Of a stretch of DNA of 64,000 nt, positions 26,550 to 36,398 are shown piece after piece; within the stretch, counting starts at the first letter, position 1, and each line of letters opens with the position of its first letter. A program made the position numbers and the translations under genes. The stretch covers positions 1 to 64,000 of the forward strand of contig JAJFVL010000052.1 of assembly GCA_021371855.1 (NCBI GenBank). The letters run 5' to 3'. The notes beneath the pieces are model-generated. The model saw nothing but the letters and a program-made list of their open reading frames with translations. It had not been told where the DNA came from and ran no database searches. This DNA is from Bacteroidales bacterium. GTDB lineage: Bacteria > Bacteroidota > Bacteroidia > Bacteroidales > VadinHA17.

Positions 26550-27749
26550 CTACTGGTTAATTACACCTGATCCAATCAATTCGTCTCCTGCGTACCATGC
26601 CGCAAACTGACCAGGGGCAATGCCCCGCTGCAGCTTATTGAATACAATATAAATTCCATTCTCTTTGCAATAGAGGCGGGCTTCCTGCAACGGCTGACGG
26701 TATCTTATCCTGACCATATAATCGCGACATTCTCCGGTTTCCATTTTAATATCCGGTCTGATCCAATGAACTTCGTCATTTCTTATAAACAATCCTTTCC
26801 TGTTCAATCCCGGATGGGTTTGGCCTTCACCGACATAAACTATATTCTTGTTAATATCAGTGCTGATGACGAACAGTGGCTCTTTATGACCTCCGACATT
26901 CATCCCTTTCCTTTGACCAATGGTAAAAAAATGGGCCCCGTCGTGCTCCCCGATTATCTGACCATATTCGGGCTGATATTTAAATGGTTTCGTTACAGAC
27001 AGCAAAAATTCTTCTGATACATCTCCTGAAGGAATTCCTTCGTTTTCTTCAGGGAAGACAGAAGTGTCAGTTATCTCAATTATATCACCTTTAATTACTT
27101 TAAGTTTTTGCTGCAGGAAAGTCGGTAAGTGTACTTTCCCTACAAAGCAAATTCCCTGGGAATCTTTTCGCCTGGCTGTTGCCAGTCCCAGTTTTTCTGC
27201 AATTTTACGGACTTCGGGTTTTAGCAGGTCACCTATCGGAAAAAGTGCAATGGCAAGTTGCTCCTGGCTAAGCTGACAAAGAAAATAGCTCTGGTCCTTG
27301 TTGTTATCCTTTCCTGACAAAAGTCTGTAAATGGTTTTCTCTCCTGATAATATCTCACCCTTCCTGCAGTAATGACCTGTTGCAACGAAATCTCCACCAA
27401 GTTTGCGGGCTTCTTCGGCAAATGAATCAAATTTTATCTCTCTGTTGCATAGCACATCAGGATTTGGAGTGCGTCCCTTTTCATATTCCGAAAACATGTA
27501 ATCGATAACCCTCTGTCTATATGGAACACTCAGATCAACCTGGTGAAAAGGGATGTCAAGCTTGCTGGCTACCATTTCTGCAAACATCAGATCATCTTCC
27601 CAATGGCAATCACTTTGAAGAAGACCTGTTGTATCGTGCCAGTTCCTCATGAAAAGTCCGGTTACTTCATATCCCTGTTCCTTAAGGGCCCACGCTGCAA
27701 CGCTTGAGTCTACACCGCCGGATAATCCGATTACTACTTTTTTCTTCAC
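26550..27749 (-). CDS. mnmA: tRNA-specific 2-thiouridylase MnmA
   Basis: A 399-residue cytosolic enzyme that installs the 2-thio group on U34 of tRNA Lys/Glu/Gln. The preferred start is GTG at 27749, directly before KKKVVIGLSGGVDSSVAAW (ATP-pyrophosphatase P-loop). An in-frame ATG 60 bp further upstream would overlap the divergent addA gene and only adds a non-conserved leader. NPDVLCNREIKF (Cys101) and DSQGICFVG (Cys200) match the two catalytic cysteines of E. coli MnmA. The C-terminal DEVHWI and RYRQPLQEA segments belong to the family. A TATATTTG box sits only 5 nt upstream of the GTG, so the mRNA may be nearly leaderless. Confidence 0.96.
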   Translation of the reverse strand: MKKKVVIGLSGGVDSSVAAWALKEQGYEVTGLFMRNWHDTTGLLQSDCHWEDDLMFAEMVASKLDIPFHQVDLSVPYRQRVIDYMFSEYEKGRTPNPDVLCNREIKFDSFAEEARKLGGDFVATGHYCRKGEILSGEKTIYRLLSGKDNNKDQSYFLCQLSQEQLAIALFPIGDLLKPEVRKIAEKLGLATARRKDSQGICFVGKVHLPTFLQQKLKVIKGDIIEITDTSVFPEENEGIPSGDVSEEFLLSVTKPFKYQPEYGQIIGEHDGAHFFTIGQRKGMNVGGHKEPLFVISTDINKNIVYVGEGQTHPGLNRKGLFIRNDEVHWIRPDIKMETGECRDYMVRIRYRQPLQEARLYCKENGIYIVFNKLQRGIAPGQFAAWYAGDELIGSGVINQ

Positions 27750-27753
27750 GGTG

Positions 27754-27761
27754 CAAATATA
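27754..27761 (-). promoter_or_regulatory. Candidate -7 box of mnmA abutting its start codon
   Basis: TATATTTG on the minus strand lies 5 nt from the GTG start of mnmA. With transcription starting a few nt after the box, the leader would be zero to a few nucleotides. Confidence 0.45.
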
Positions 27762-27787
27762 TTGAAAAATGCTAACTTTAGCCCACG

Positions 27788-30700
27788 ATGGGAAAAGGAA
27801 CACTGACAATATACAACGCTTCAGCCGGATCAGGTAAAACTTACAAACTTGCAGGTATTTATCTTACAAATCTTTTCAAATCGAGATATAGCTACAGAAG
27901 GATCCTGGCAGTGACATTTACCAATAAAGCCACTGCCGAAATGAAATCCAGAATTCTTGACCATCTTCATAAACTGGCAACAGGGGAAGACTCAGAATAT
28001 CTGAACGAATTGATTGAATCCACCGGTAAAACGGAGGCGTGGATAAGAAATGAGGCAAAAGAGATACTGAATTCTGTTCTTCACGATTTTTCCAGATTCT
28101 CTGTGACAACAATCGATAGTTTTTTTCAGAAGATACTCCGTGCTTTTGCCAGGGAGGTTGGTCTCCATTCCGGATTTAATATTGAACTGGATCATAGTAC
28201 AATACTTTCTGCTTCTGTTGACACAATGATTGAATCTGCTGTCGCTGATACCCAGCTTAAAGACTGGCTGATCACCTATGCAATGTATAATATTGATGAA
28301 GAAAAAAGCTGGAACCTTAAAGGTGGTATAATCAGGCTGGCGGAGGAACTTTTTAAGGAAAAATTCAAAATTCTTTCAGCTGATGAGAGGTCAAATCTTG
28401 AAAACAAGGAATTCCTTTTGAAATATATCGGGAAGATAAAATCCATTTCTTCTTCTTTTGAGAATAAGTTGCATGATTATGGAAAGAGATCAGATGAGAT
28501 ATTTTCAAGTTTCGGACTTACCGATGATATGTTTTACAGGAAAGGTCAGGGAGTACCAAGGTTTATCAAAATGCTTTCATCGGGTAATATGACAGGCCCA
28601 AATAATTATGTCCGTGAAATAGAAAGTGATCCTCCGCACTGGTCAACCGGTAAAATCCATCCTCAGCTTCAGGATGCAATAAACAATGGATTGGAAAAGA
28701 TACTGAGAGAAACAATTCATTTTTATGATGAGAAGATAGCTGAATATAATACTGCAAGGGCAATCCTTCGTAATATTTATGCTCTCGGGATTCTGACTGA
28801 TGTTTTACATAACGTTCGTCTGATAACAAATTCAGAAAATAGTTTCCTGCTTTCTGATGCCGGTGAAATTCTTAATCTTTTAATAAAAGAGGATCAGACA
28901 CCTTTTATATACGAAAAGGTTGGCAACAGGTACGAAAATTTCATGATCGATGAGTTTCAGGATACTTCATCCATACAGTGGGATAACTTCAGCCCGTTGA
29001 TTGAAAACAGCATGGCCGGAGGATTTGATAACCTTGTTGTTGGTGATGTGAAACAGTCAATTTACAGGTGGAGAAATGGTGACTGGCAGATTCTTGGAAC
29101 CACACTGGCCAATATGATTGATGATGAAAGGTATATAAATAAATCATTAACAATTAATTGGAGAAGCCGGCAAAATATCATTAAATTCAATAATTCACTC
29201 TTTTCTGTCATACCCCGGCAGATAGATGAGGCACTTGCCTGTGACAAGTTTCCCTTAAGTTTCGGAGATATCTACTCCGAGGCTGTGCAGACTGATCCCG
29301 GAAAAAGTGATGGTGGCTATGTCAGGCTTGAGTTTATTAAAGATGAGCCTGGACGAAAATGGCAGGAAACAGTACTCGAAAGACTTCCGGGTGTTATAGA
29401 AACTTTCCAGGACAAAGGTTATAAGGCATCGGATATCGGCATTATAGTAAGAGACGGTAAGGAGGGTGCCATGGTACTGAAATCCTTGATTGACTATGAC
29501 AACAATGCTCCTTCTGAAAAGAAACAGACTTATAATTATAATGTAGTATCGAACGACTCACTGTTGCTTTCAAAATCACCGGTAATAAACTTTATCATAT
29601 CGGTTATCTCAGTTCTTAACGATCCTTCAGATATGATAAGCAGGGCAGCGATGTTAAGATTTTTTCTGCTTTCAAAAGGAAGTGATGAAACAGATAAGGT
29701 GTCGCTGATAAGTGAAAAACTTATCGAAAGGTCAGAAAATTATTTTCCTGAGGAATACGAATCTTTTCTTGACAGGATAAAACTACTGCCCCTGTATGAA
29801 ACTACTGAAAGCATAATTGGTTTTTTTGGACTGGGAGAATATTCCTGGAACGTTGCTTATCTTAATACATTTCAGGATTATGTCATGAGTTTTACCGGTA
29901 AAAAGAATTTAGATATTCAATCTTTCCTCGACTGGTGGAAAGCAACCGGCATAAAGAAATCCGTTGTACTTCCCGGAAATCAGGATGCTATGAGAATTCT
30001 GACAATTCATAAGTCAAAAGGGCTGGAATATAAAGTGGTCATTCTGCCTTTTCTCTCCTGGAATCTTGATTATCCATCATCTAAACAGCCGGTTCTTTGG
30101 GTTAAGCCCGAATCAGCTCCTTTTAATGAACTGGGAATTGTCCCTGTTAAATACAACAAAGAGTTAGCCGATACAATTTTCGCCGATGATTATATTAATG
30201 AAAAATTTTCGGTATACATTGATAATATAAACCTTTTATATGTAGCGTTTACGAGAGCAAAAGACGCTATTTATTCGTTCTCGTCTGATAATCCAAAATC
30301 AAAGGGCACTGTTTCAATGGTTTTAAAAAATGCCGTTTCTGATAATCAGATAAGCCAGAAGATGCAAGTATTAAATCTGTCCGGCTTTTACAACAGCGAA
30401 GCCGGAGTATTCGAATTTGGAGAAATCCCTGAAAACAGAGATGAATGGAGAGATAACCTGAGTATTACATCTTCAAATTATTCAGTAAATAAAGAGTTGG
30501 AATCGCTTAAGCTCAAACTTCATGGAGAGAATTATTTTTCGTCCGGATTGGGTGAGGTTCGGGAAAAGATCAATTATGGAAAACTCATGCACGAGATTTT
30601 TGAGGGTGTTTATTCTGCGTCTGATGTACCTCTGGCGATACGGAAACTGGTTCTTGAAGGTAAATTGCCTGAAGAAGAATCTTCTGACATTGAAAAAAGG

Positions 30701-30985
30701 ATTATCTCGCTAATCAGCTCATCTCAGGTGTCAGACTGGTTTATGCCGGGAAACGTAGTGATGAATGAAGCCGGGATACTTTTACCTTCAGGCATTACAA
30801 GGAGACCCGACAGAGTAATATTAAGAGACGGAAAAACTATTGTCGTCGATTTTAAATTCGGGGAATTGAATCCTCACTATACTGAACAGGTTGACCGGTA
30901 CCGTAGTCTGTTAAAAGAAATGGGGTATGAAAATATAGAAGCTTTTATCTGGTACGTTGACAAAAATAAAATTATATCTGTTTAA
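27788..30985 (+). CDS. addA: AddA/RecB-type UvrD-family helicase-nuclease
   Basis: A 1065-residue DNA repair enzyme. Superfamily-1 helicase motifs: Walker A ASAGSGKT (residues 11-18), motif Ia AVTFTNKATAEMKSR, motif II IDEFQDTSSIQW, motif III VVGDVKQSIYRWRNGD, QNII-type motif IV region NWRSRQN, ILTIHKSKGLEYKVVILP (motif V) and LLYVAFTRAKDA (motif VI). The C-terminal ~170 residues carry a RecB-like nuclease: GKLMHEIFEG (His), RRPDRVI (Asp) and IVVDFKFG (Asp-x-Lys). It works with AddB in processing double-strand breaks for RecA. addB is located ~1.9 kb downstream, after a radical SAM gene and a reversed gene. Confidence 0.93.
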   Translation: MGKGTLTIYNASAGSGKTYKLAGIYLTNLFKSRYSYRRILAVTFTNKATAEMKSRILDHLHKLATGEDSEYLNELIESTGKTEAWIRNEAKEILNSVLHDFSRFSVTTIDSFFQKILRAFAREVGLHSGFNIELDHSTILSASVDTMIESAVADTQLKDWLITYAMYNIDEEKSWNLKGGIIRLAEELFKEKFKILSADERSNLENKEFLLKYIGKIKSISSSFENKLHDYGKRSDEIFSSFGLTDDMFYRKGQGVPRFIKMLSSGNMTGPNNYVREIESDPPHWSTGKIHPQLQDAINNGLEKILRETIHFYDEKIAEYNTARAILRNIYALGILTDVLHNVRLITNSENSFLLSDAGEILNLLIKEDQTPFIYEKVGNRYENFMIDEFQDTSSIQWDNFSPLIENSMAGGFDNLVVGDVKQSIYRWRNGDWQILGTTLANMIDDERYINKSLTINWRSRQNIIKFNNSLFSVIPRQIDEALACDKFPLSFGDIYSEAVQTDPGKSDGGYVRLEFIKDEPGRKWQETVLERLPGVIETFQDKGYKASDIGIIVRDGKEGAMVLKSLIDYDNNAPSEKKQTYNYNVVSNDSLLLSKSPVINFIISVISVLNDPSDMISRAAMLRFFLLSKGSDETDKVSLISEKLIERSENYFPEEYESFLDRIKLLPLYETTESIIGFFGLGEYSWNVAYLNTFQDYVMSFTGKKNLDIQSFLDWWKATGIKKSVVLPGNQDAMRILTIHKSKGLEYKVVILPFLSWNLDYPSSKQPVLWVKPESAPFNELGIVPVKYNKELADTIFADDYINEKFSVYIDNINLLYVAFTRAKDAIYSFSSDNPKSKGTVSMVLKNAVSDNQISQKMQVLNLSGFYNSEAGVFEFGEIPENRDEWRDNLSITSSNYSVNKELESLKLKLHGENYFSSGLGEVREKINYGKLMHEIFEGVYSASDVPLAIRKLVLEGKLPEEESSDIEKRIISLISSSQVSDWFMPGNVVMNEAGILLPSGITRRPDRVILRDGKTIVVDFKFGELNPHYTEQVDRYRSLLKEMGYENIEAFIWYVDKNKIISV

Positions 30986-31960
30986 ATGTCAGTGAATAAC
31001 AATGTGATAAGAAAATATCCGTGGGGACATGAACGCAGATTCAATTCCTATTCAGACTATTTCAGGAGTGTTTATGGTGCCAGGGTGCAGAAAGTATCCA
31101 TCGATGCTGGTTTTACCTGTCCCAACAGGGATGGTACGAAAGGATACGGTGGTTGTACATATTGTAACAATGATGCCTTTAATCCATCGTATTGTATCCC
31201 ATCAAAGACAATTACTCAACAGATAAAGGAAGGAATAGAATTTCATAAATGGCGTTATGACAGGGCTGTATCGTACCTTGCTTATTTTCAGGCATATTCC
31301 AATACTTATGCTCCGCTGGAGAGACTAAAGAAACTTTATGAGGAGGCATTGAGTTTTCCAGGTGTGATCGGACTGGTAATTGGAACCAGACCAGATTGTA
31401 TTGATGAAGAAAAACTTGCCTACCTAAAGGAGCTTTCTGGTAAATATTATGTTACAGTCGAGTACGGAATAGAATCCTGTTACAACACGACCCTGAAAAG
31501 GATAAATCGCGGACATACATTTGAAGATGCAGTATGGGCAACAGGACGGACTGCTTCCCTGGGAATAAACACGGGGGCACATTTTATTTTCGGATTACCG
31601 GGCGAAACAAGGGAAGCTATGCTGAATCAGGCTGAAATTATTTCAGGATTACCCTTAAAAACAGTTAAATTTCACCAGCTTCAGATTTTTAAAGGGACTT
31701 CCATGGAAAAAGAATTTCAGGACTGTCAAATAGATTTTGAACTATTCTCTCTTGAGGAATATCTCGATTTCTTTGTCAGCTTCCTTGAAAGACTAAATCC
31801 GGCTTTTGTCGTTGAACGCTTTACAGGTGAAGCTCCGCCACGCTTTCAGGCAGGGAAGGGCTGGGGCAAAGTACGCACCGATCAGATTGTTACTCGTGTC
31901 GAAAAACGACTGAAAGAACTGGATACCTGGCAGGGAAGATTGTATCAGGTAAAAAAGTAA
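30986..31960 (+). CDS. TIGR01212-family radical SAM protein (YhcC-like)
   Basis: A 324-residue radical SAM enzyme that starts on the base after the addA stop. The 4Fe-4S cysteines are Cys45, Cys57 and Cys60 (FTCPNRDG, GGCTYCNN); the long 11-residue gap before CxxC is characteristic of the YhcC/TIGR01212 group. Other family motifs are TYAPLERLKKLYEEAL, GTRPDC, VEYGIES and HFIFGLPGE. The reaction is not established for this family to my knowledge. Translational coupling with addA suggests co-expression, not necessarily joint function. Confidence 0.92.
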   Translation: MSVNNNVIRKYPWGHERRFNSYSDYFRSVYGARVQKVSIDAGFTCPNRDGTKGYGGCTYCNNDAFNPSYCIPSKTITQQIKEGIEFHKWRYDRAVSYLAYFQAYSNTYAPLERLKKLYEEALSFPGVIGLVIGTRPDCIDEEKLAYLKELSGKYYVTVEYGIESCYNTTLKRINRGHTFEDAVWATGRTASLGINTGAHFIFGLPGETREAMLNQAEIISGLPLKTVKFHQLQIFKGTSMEKEFQDCQIDFELFSLEEYLDFFVSFLERLNPAFVVERFTGEAPPRFQAGKGWGKVRTDQIVTRVEKRLKELDTWQGRLYQVKK

Positions 31961-32097
31961 TAAGCTTAAAATAGAAAGCTCTTGTTTTATCACTTAAACC
32001 ATTTTTCTTAAGGAAATCCGGGTGAATTGAGCTGATGGGGATCACATATTAACAATCAAAAAAATTATGAAAAAGCACAGATGGAAATAATATAAAG

Positions 32098-32134
32098 AAA
32101 ACAAGTTGGTTATTACTAATAACTTACTTGTTTT
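32098..32134. terminator. Bidirectional terminator after the radical SAM gene
   Basis: The outer stem AAAACAAGT / ACTTGTTTT encloses an inner GTTATTA / TAATAAC stem with a one-base centre. A-runs and T-runs on both flanks allow it to serve the plus-strand radical SAM gene and the converging minus-strand PepSY-like gene. Confidence 0.65.
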
Positions 32135-32150
32135 CAAAACCTGAAATCTT

Positions 32151-32174
32151 GTATTCCTGTATTCCTGTATTCCT
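32151..32174. repeat. 8-bp tandem repeat GTATTCCT x3
   Basis: Three exact copies of GTATTCCT, flanked by degenerate units (GAAATCTT before, GTTTTACC and TGTTTGCA after). It lies 19 bp beyond the stop of the minus-strand PepSY-like gene. Confidence 0.7.
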
Positions 32175-32193
32175 GTTTTACCTGTTTGCATTT

Positions 32194-32751
32194 TTAATTG
32201 GATCCCTGCCAGTTAAAAGATATGCTTCTTTTCACACCATCTTTTTCAACTGTAATGCGGAAATGCTGTTCTACGCTGCTATTATTGTGGTCGTGATAGA
32301 ATCTTATAATCTCTTTGTTTCCTACTATTGTCCAGTCTTTGTATTGACTTTTTAAAAATTCGTTCATGACAGATCTGGGGACTGGTACATTTTTGGACAT
32401 CTCCCTGGTTTCTATAAGTTCTCCCTTTGCGGAATAGAGAGCCCACAGGTCATCGCCTTTATCGGTTTTCATCTCAACTTCATAGCGTTCGAGCTTAACA
32501 TCAGATGCTCCAATATCATATACCCATCCATACTCCTTTAATGCATATGGGAATTTTGACCATGAAAGTGGATTATCTGCTGCAAACTGATTGCTGACAG
32601 CTTTAAGAACTGCTTCAGGAACTTTATCTTTTGCAATTTTAATATTTACAACCGGTTCCCGATCATTTGGATTATAATCGTGGGATACTTGGGCAAGGGA
32701 AGGAAGCATAAATCCCACAAGAGCCAAACAAGAAAAAAGTAGCTTTTTCAT
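32194..32751 (-). CDS. Periplasmic PepSY-like (DUF2874) protein
   Basis: A 185-residue exported protein with signal peptide cleaving after ~SLAQ21. The mature part has two similar ~70-residue alpha/beta units with the PepSY-like pattern: KVPEAVLKAVSNQFA ... YEVEMKTDKGD and PRSVMNEFLKSQYKDW ... HFRITVEKDG. Such small secreted proteins are common in Bacteroidetes and resemble beta-lactamase-inhibitor/PepSY folds, with no established function. The gene is inserted in reverse orientation between the addA-radical SAM pair and addB. Confidence 0.78.
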   Translation of the reverse strand: MKKLLFSCLALVGFMLPSLAQVSHDYNPNDREPVVNIKIAKDKVPEAVLKAVSNQFAADNPLSWSKFPYALKEYGWVYDIGASDVKLERYEVEMKTDKGDDLWALYSAKGELIETREMSKNVPVPRSVMNEFLKSQYKDWTIVGNKEIIRFYHDHNNSSVEQHFRITVEKDGVKRSISFNWQGSN

Positions 32752-32919
32752 ATTTCAAATTTTTGGTTAATAATAATATTTTATGTAAAACAATTGATTT
32801 GTTAAAAAGTTCAGTTTTAGTATTTTTACTTAAGTTTTTTATGGGTCAGATTTACGAATGCTTTATTCATTGTCTTATTTATCCATGAACTTCATAAGGC
32901 CTTATATAATAAATATTCA

Positions 32920-35814
32920 ATGACTTATTTTCTTGAAAGAATAGCGGCATTACTGCTTGATGAAAATGCAGATAATCTGGACAGGCAGTGTCTTGTTTTT
33001 CCAAACCGCAGAGCCGGACTATTTTTTCTGAAATATCTGGCTGCCAGAATTGATAAGCCTGTATGGGCACCAACAATTTTGACGATCAATGAACTATTCA
33101 AATCATATTCCTCTTTGAATACAGCCGGGAATGAGATACTTCTTTTTGAGCTTTATAACGTTTATCGGAAATTAAAAAAATCACCGGAAAGTTTTGATGA
33201 TTTTTACTTCTGGGGCGATATGATTTTAAACGATTTCGATGACATCGACAAGTATCTTGTCGATGCTTCAGTGTTGTTCCGGAATGTACAGAATCTGAAA
33301 AATATTGATCAGCAGTTTGGTGATCTGACTGAAGCACAGATTGAAATCGTTCAAAGGTTCTGGATGAATTTTGATCCCGGTAAACCAACGAGGGAAAAAT
33401 CAGAATTTATCAGCATCTGGTCAGTCCTTAGTGATATGTATTCGGCTTTCAGAAGCTCTCTCAGAGAGCAAAACCTGGCGTATGAAGGCATGATATTCAG
33501 GGAGCTGGCTGAAAATACTGACACAGATCTTTGTCCCGGAACCCGTTGGGATCTGGTCCATTTTATCGGATTCAACGCCTTGAATGAATGTGAAAAAACG
33601 ATCATGACCAGGTTTAAGGATGCTGGGAAAGCCCGCTTTTATTGGGATTATGACAATTCCTACATAAATGAAGGTAAATTCAATTCTGCCGGTTTATTCC
33701 TGCACAAAAACCTGGAAATTTTCGGGAATGACATACCTTCCGACTGGAGCTTTGATACTCTGGTTTCTTCAGGCGCACCAACTGTCAGGCGCCGTGTTAT
33801 CGATACTTCTTCTGACGTAGCACAGGTAAAGCTTATTTCACAATTAATTGATGAATTGCCTGATCTTACGCCTGAAAATGCACACAATACGGCTGTTGTT
33901 CTTGCTGACGAGAACCTGTTGATGCCTGTCCTCACAAGCCTGCCTGCCAATACCGGGGAGATCAATATAACCATGGGTTATCCCTTAAAACATACTCTTG
34001 TTTATACTCTCATGAGGCATCTTATTGATCTTCAGCGTGCAGCAATTGTTGAAGATGGGATTATCAGATTCAGCCATAAAGAAGTAATTAAAATTCTGAA
34101 ACACCCTTTGTTGTCAGGATTGATGTCTGAAACTGATAATCAGATAATTGAGGAAATTTCCGGAAATAATCTTACATGGGTGAAGTCTGCCCGTTTTGAT
34201 CAGTCAGAACATCTGCACAGAGTCTTCATAAAACCATCGACTCCTGCGTTACTCTCTGACTATTTTAAAGATATCCTTTCCATGATCGCGTCAAATGATA
34301 CGAAAAACCATGATGATTCAGTTGATAATGTTCAGCAGAATATCAGGAATGAGTTCATTTACAGAGTGGTGTTATCGATAAACAGACTTGAGGCAATAGT
34401 CGATAGTCCCGGCATTATATTTACTACTGATACTTACACCCGTATTCTTGACAAGATGTTAATGGTCGAGTCTGTACCATTCTCGGGTGAGCCCTTATCG
34501 GGTGTGCAGATAATGGGAATTTTGGAAACACGAGCCCTTGATTTTAAAAATCTGATAATTCTATCGGTAAATGAAGGCGTTTTACCATCCGTCTCAACGT
34601 CCTCGTCATTTGTTCCATTTAGTTTGCGGGAGGCATTTGGGTTACCATCTGTAAATCATCAGGAATCAATATATGCATACCATTTTTACCGGCTTCTTCA
34701 AAGAGCAGAAAATGTAACCTTTACATATAATTCAAATTCCGAAGGATTAAGAAGTGGAGAGATGAGCCGGTTTCTGATACAAATGGAATATGAGAAAACA
34801 TTGAAGCCCGATTTCATCGACCTTAATTTTGAAATTAAAACTCATGTATCAATAAGCGAAAGAATTGAGCGGACAGAAGAACACGTAATGCAATTAAACT
34901 CTCAATTTCTTGACAAAAGCAAGAACAGGATATTATCTCCTTCTGCAATAAATACCTGGCTGAATTGCAGGATGAAATTCTATTACCGGTACGTGAACGG
35001 TTTGAAAGAGCCGGAAAACCTCTCTTCAGATATTGATCCTGCTATGTTTGGAAATATTCTGCATGAAATAATGAAATGCCTCTACCGTGATTTCATTGGT
35101 CAGATTCTTACTGCTGATATGCTTGATCTGGTTTCCAATAATAAACAGGTACTGGCCAGAGTCATCGATGAAGCAATCAGGGAGAGTTTTAATACTGGCA
35201 ATGATAAGGTGGTTAGTGGAAATGAATTGATAATCAGAGATGTATTAATGGAGTACCTGACAAGAATCCTCAATTCAGATAAATCCATAGCACCGCTTAC
35301 AATACTTAATCTGGAGGATGCTTTCAGTTTCAGGATGCCGCTGTTATCAAACGGCTCGCAGACTGAAATACTGATTGGCGGAAAGATTGACCGGATTGAT
35401 ATAGTCAATAATGTAACAAGAATAGTAGATTATAAAACCGGGGTGGTTGCCGATGTGATTAATTCTGTTGACGACCTCTTTGCCGACGACAGGAAAAAAG
35501 ATATTGATGGCTGGCTCCAGACATTGCTGTATTGTGAGACCTTTCTTTCAAAAAATCCGGGAATGAATATAAGGCCTTCGGTGTACAAGGTCAGAAAACT
35601 GACAGGAGACTCACTCTCAGATCATCTCAGAATTAGATCAGATAACAGAAATAGTATACTGATCGATGATTACAAAACAGTCAGAGAAGAATTTATTGGT
35701 GGTCTGACAGAGACTGTCACTAATATTTTCAGCTCTGATGAGCCTTTTATTATGACAAACGACATCAGGGGAAAATGTTCATACTGCCCATATAAGGCTT
35801 TATGTATGAAGTAA
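32920..35814 (+). CDS. addB: AddB-like PD-(D/E)XK nuclease with Fe-S motif
   Basis: A 964-residue exonuclease subunit. The N-terminal part is an inactivated helicase-like fold (CLVFPNRRAGLFFLKYLA and GVQIMGILETRALDFKNLIIL are AddB-type remnants). The C-terminal nuclease has ILSPSAINTWLNCRMKFYYRYV, FGNILHEIMKCLY, IGGKIDRIDIV and RIVDYKTG. The ending KCSYCPYKALC gives CxxCx5C, which together with the upstream Cys of WLNCRM forms the 4Fe-4S staple typical of AddB. It partners AddA in double-strand break resection. The gene stop is only 7 bp from that of the converging ribH. Confidence 0.9.
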   Translation: MTYFLERIAALLLDENADNLDRQCLVFPNRRAGLFFLKYLAARIDKPVWAPTILTINELFKSYSSLNTAGNEILLFELYNVYRKLKKSPESFDDFYFWGDMILNDFDDIDKYLVDASVLFRNVQNLKNIDQQFGDLTEAQIEIVQRFWMNFDPGKPTREKSEFISIWSVLSDMYSAFRSSLREQNLAYEGMIFRELAENTDTDLCPGTRWDLVHFIGFNALNECEKTIMTRFKDAGKARFYWDYDNSYINEGKFNSAGLFLHKNLEIFGNDIPSDWSFDTLVSSGAPTVRRRVIDTSSDVAQVKLISQLIDELPDLTPENAHNTAVVLADENLLMPVLTSLPANTGEINITMGYPLKHTLVYTLMRHLIDLQRAAIVEDGIIRFSHKEVIKILKHPLLSGLMSETDNQIIEEISGNNLTWVKSARFDQSEHLHRVFIKPSTPALLSDYFKDILSMIASNDTKNHDDSVDNVQQNIRNEFIYRVVLSINRLEAIVDSPGIIFTTDTYTRILDKMLMVESVPFSGEPLSGVQIMGILETRALDFKNLIILSVNEGVLPSVSTSSSFVPFSLREAFGLPSVNHQESIYAYHFYRLLQRAENVTFTYNSNSEGLRSGEMSRFLIQMEYEKTLKPDFIDLNFEIKTHVSISERIERTEEHVMQLNSQFLDKSKNRILSPSAINTWLNCRMKFYYRYVNGLKEPENLSSDIDPAMFGNILHEIMKCLYRDFIGQILTADMLDLVSNNKQVLARVIDEAIRESFNTGNDKVVSGNELIIRDVLMEYLTRILNSDKSIAPLTILNLEDAFSFRMPLLSNGSQTEILIGGKIDRIDIVNNVTRIVDYKTGVVADVINSVDDLFADDRKKDIDGWLQTLLYCETFLSKNPGMNIRPSVYKVRKLTGDSLSDHLRIRSDNRNSILIDDYKTVREEFIGGLTETVTNIFSSDEPFIMTNDIRGKCSYCPYKALCMK

Positions 35815-35821
35815 AATCAGC

Positions 35822-36310
35822 CTATTCCTCAATTTCCAGTTGCAGGGCTGCCATCTTTATTGCTGTAACTGCAGCCTCATCTCCTTTATTTCCCAGTTTT
35901 CCTCCAGCCCTGTCAATTGCCTGTTGCTGGGTATTTGTTGTCAGAACTCCGAATATAAAAGGTATATTATATTCAAGGTTCAATTGTGTAATGCCTTGTG
36001 TTACTCCCTGGCAGATATAGGTAAAATGAGGTGTTTCACCCTGTATAACACATCCCAGGCAGATTATTCCGTCAAGATCATCGTATTCGGCAAGCCATTG
36101 AGCACCAAGTGTCAGCTCAAAACTGCCGGGTACATGTTTTGCAACAATATTTTCGTCTGTTACTCCATGCTTTTTCAGGGTTGCAATAGCTCCTTTGAGC
36201 AACGACCATGTAACTTCCTTGTTCCAATCGGAGACCACTATTCCAAAACGCATGTCGCTTGCATCAGGAACGTGTGCCACATTGTAATCTGATAGATTTA
36301 CAGTACTCAT
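35822..36310 (-). CDS. ribH: 6,7-dimethyl-8-ribityllumazine synthase
   Basis: A 162-residue enzyme of riboflavin biosynthesis that condenses the ArP pyrimidine with dihydroxybutanone phosphate. Family motifs are [46 protein letters not shown] (catalytic His95) and [22 protein letters not shown]. The length is standard. It follows the TPR gene on the minus strand, but a terminator lies between them, so it may have its own promoter in the ~90-bp gap. No FMN riboswitch-like structure was seen upstream. Confidence 0.97.
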   Translation of the reverse strand: MSTVNLSDYNVAHVPDASDMRFGIVVSDWNKEVTWSLLKGAIATLKKHGVTDENIVAKHVPGSFELTLGAQWLAEYDDLDGIICLGCVIQGETPHFTYICQGVTQGITQLNLEYNIPFIFGVLTTNTQQQAIDRAGGKLGNKGDEAAVTAIKMAALQLEIEE

Positions 36311-36319
36311 TTGATTTTT

Positions 36320-36369
36320 TTTAAAAATAAAAACGCATCTGTCTCAAAGAGTTATGAGCCCGATGCGTT
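36320..36369 (-). terminator. Terminator between the TPR gene and ribH (minus strand)
   Basis: Read on the minus strand, AACGCATC pairs with GATGCGTT and an inner CTCA/TGAG pair. The hairpin is followed by TTTTTATTTTT. It ends transcription of the upstream TPR gene. Confidence 0.7.
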
Positions 36370-36398
36370 GTCCGATTAATGCAAAAAACTTAAAACTG

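Noticed and set aside
35840..36292. A 150-residue plus-strand frame
   Set aside because: It is the antisense shadow of ribH, which has full family motifs.
35822..36398. FMN riboswitch for ribH
   Set aside because: The gap upstream of ribH contains only a terminator of the preceding gene; no multi-helix conserved riboswitch core was seen.
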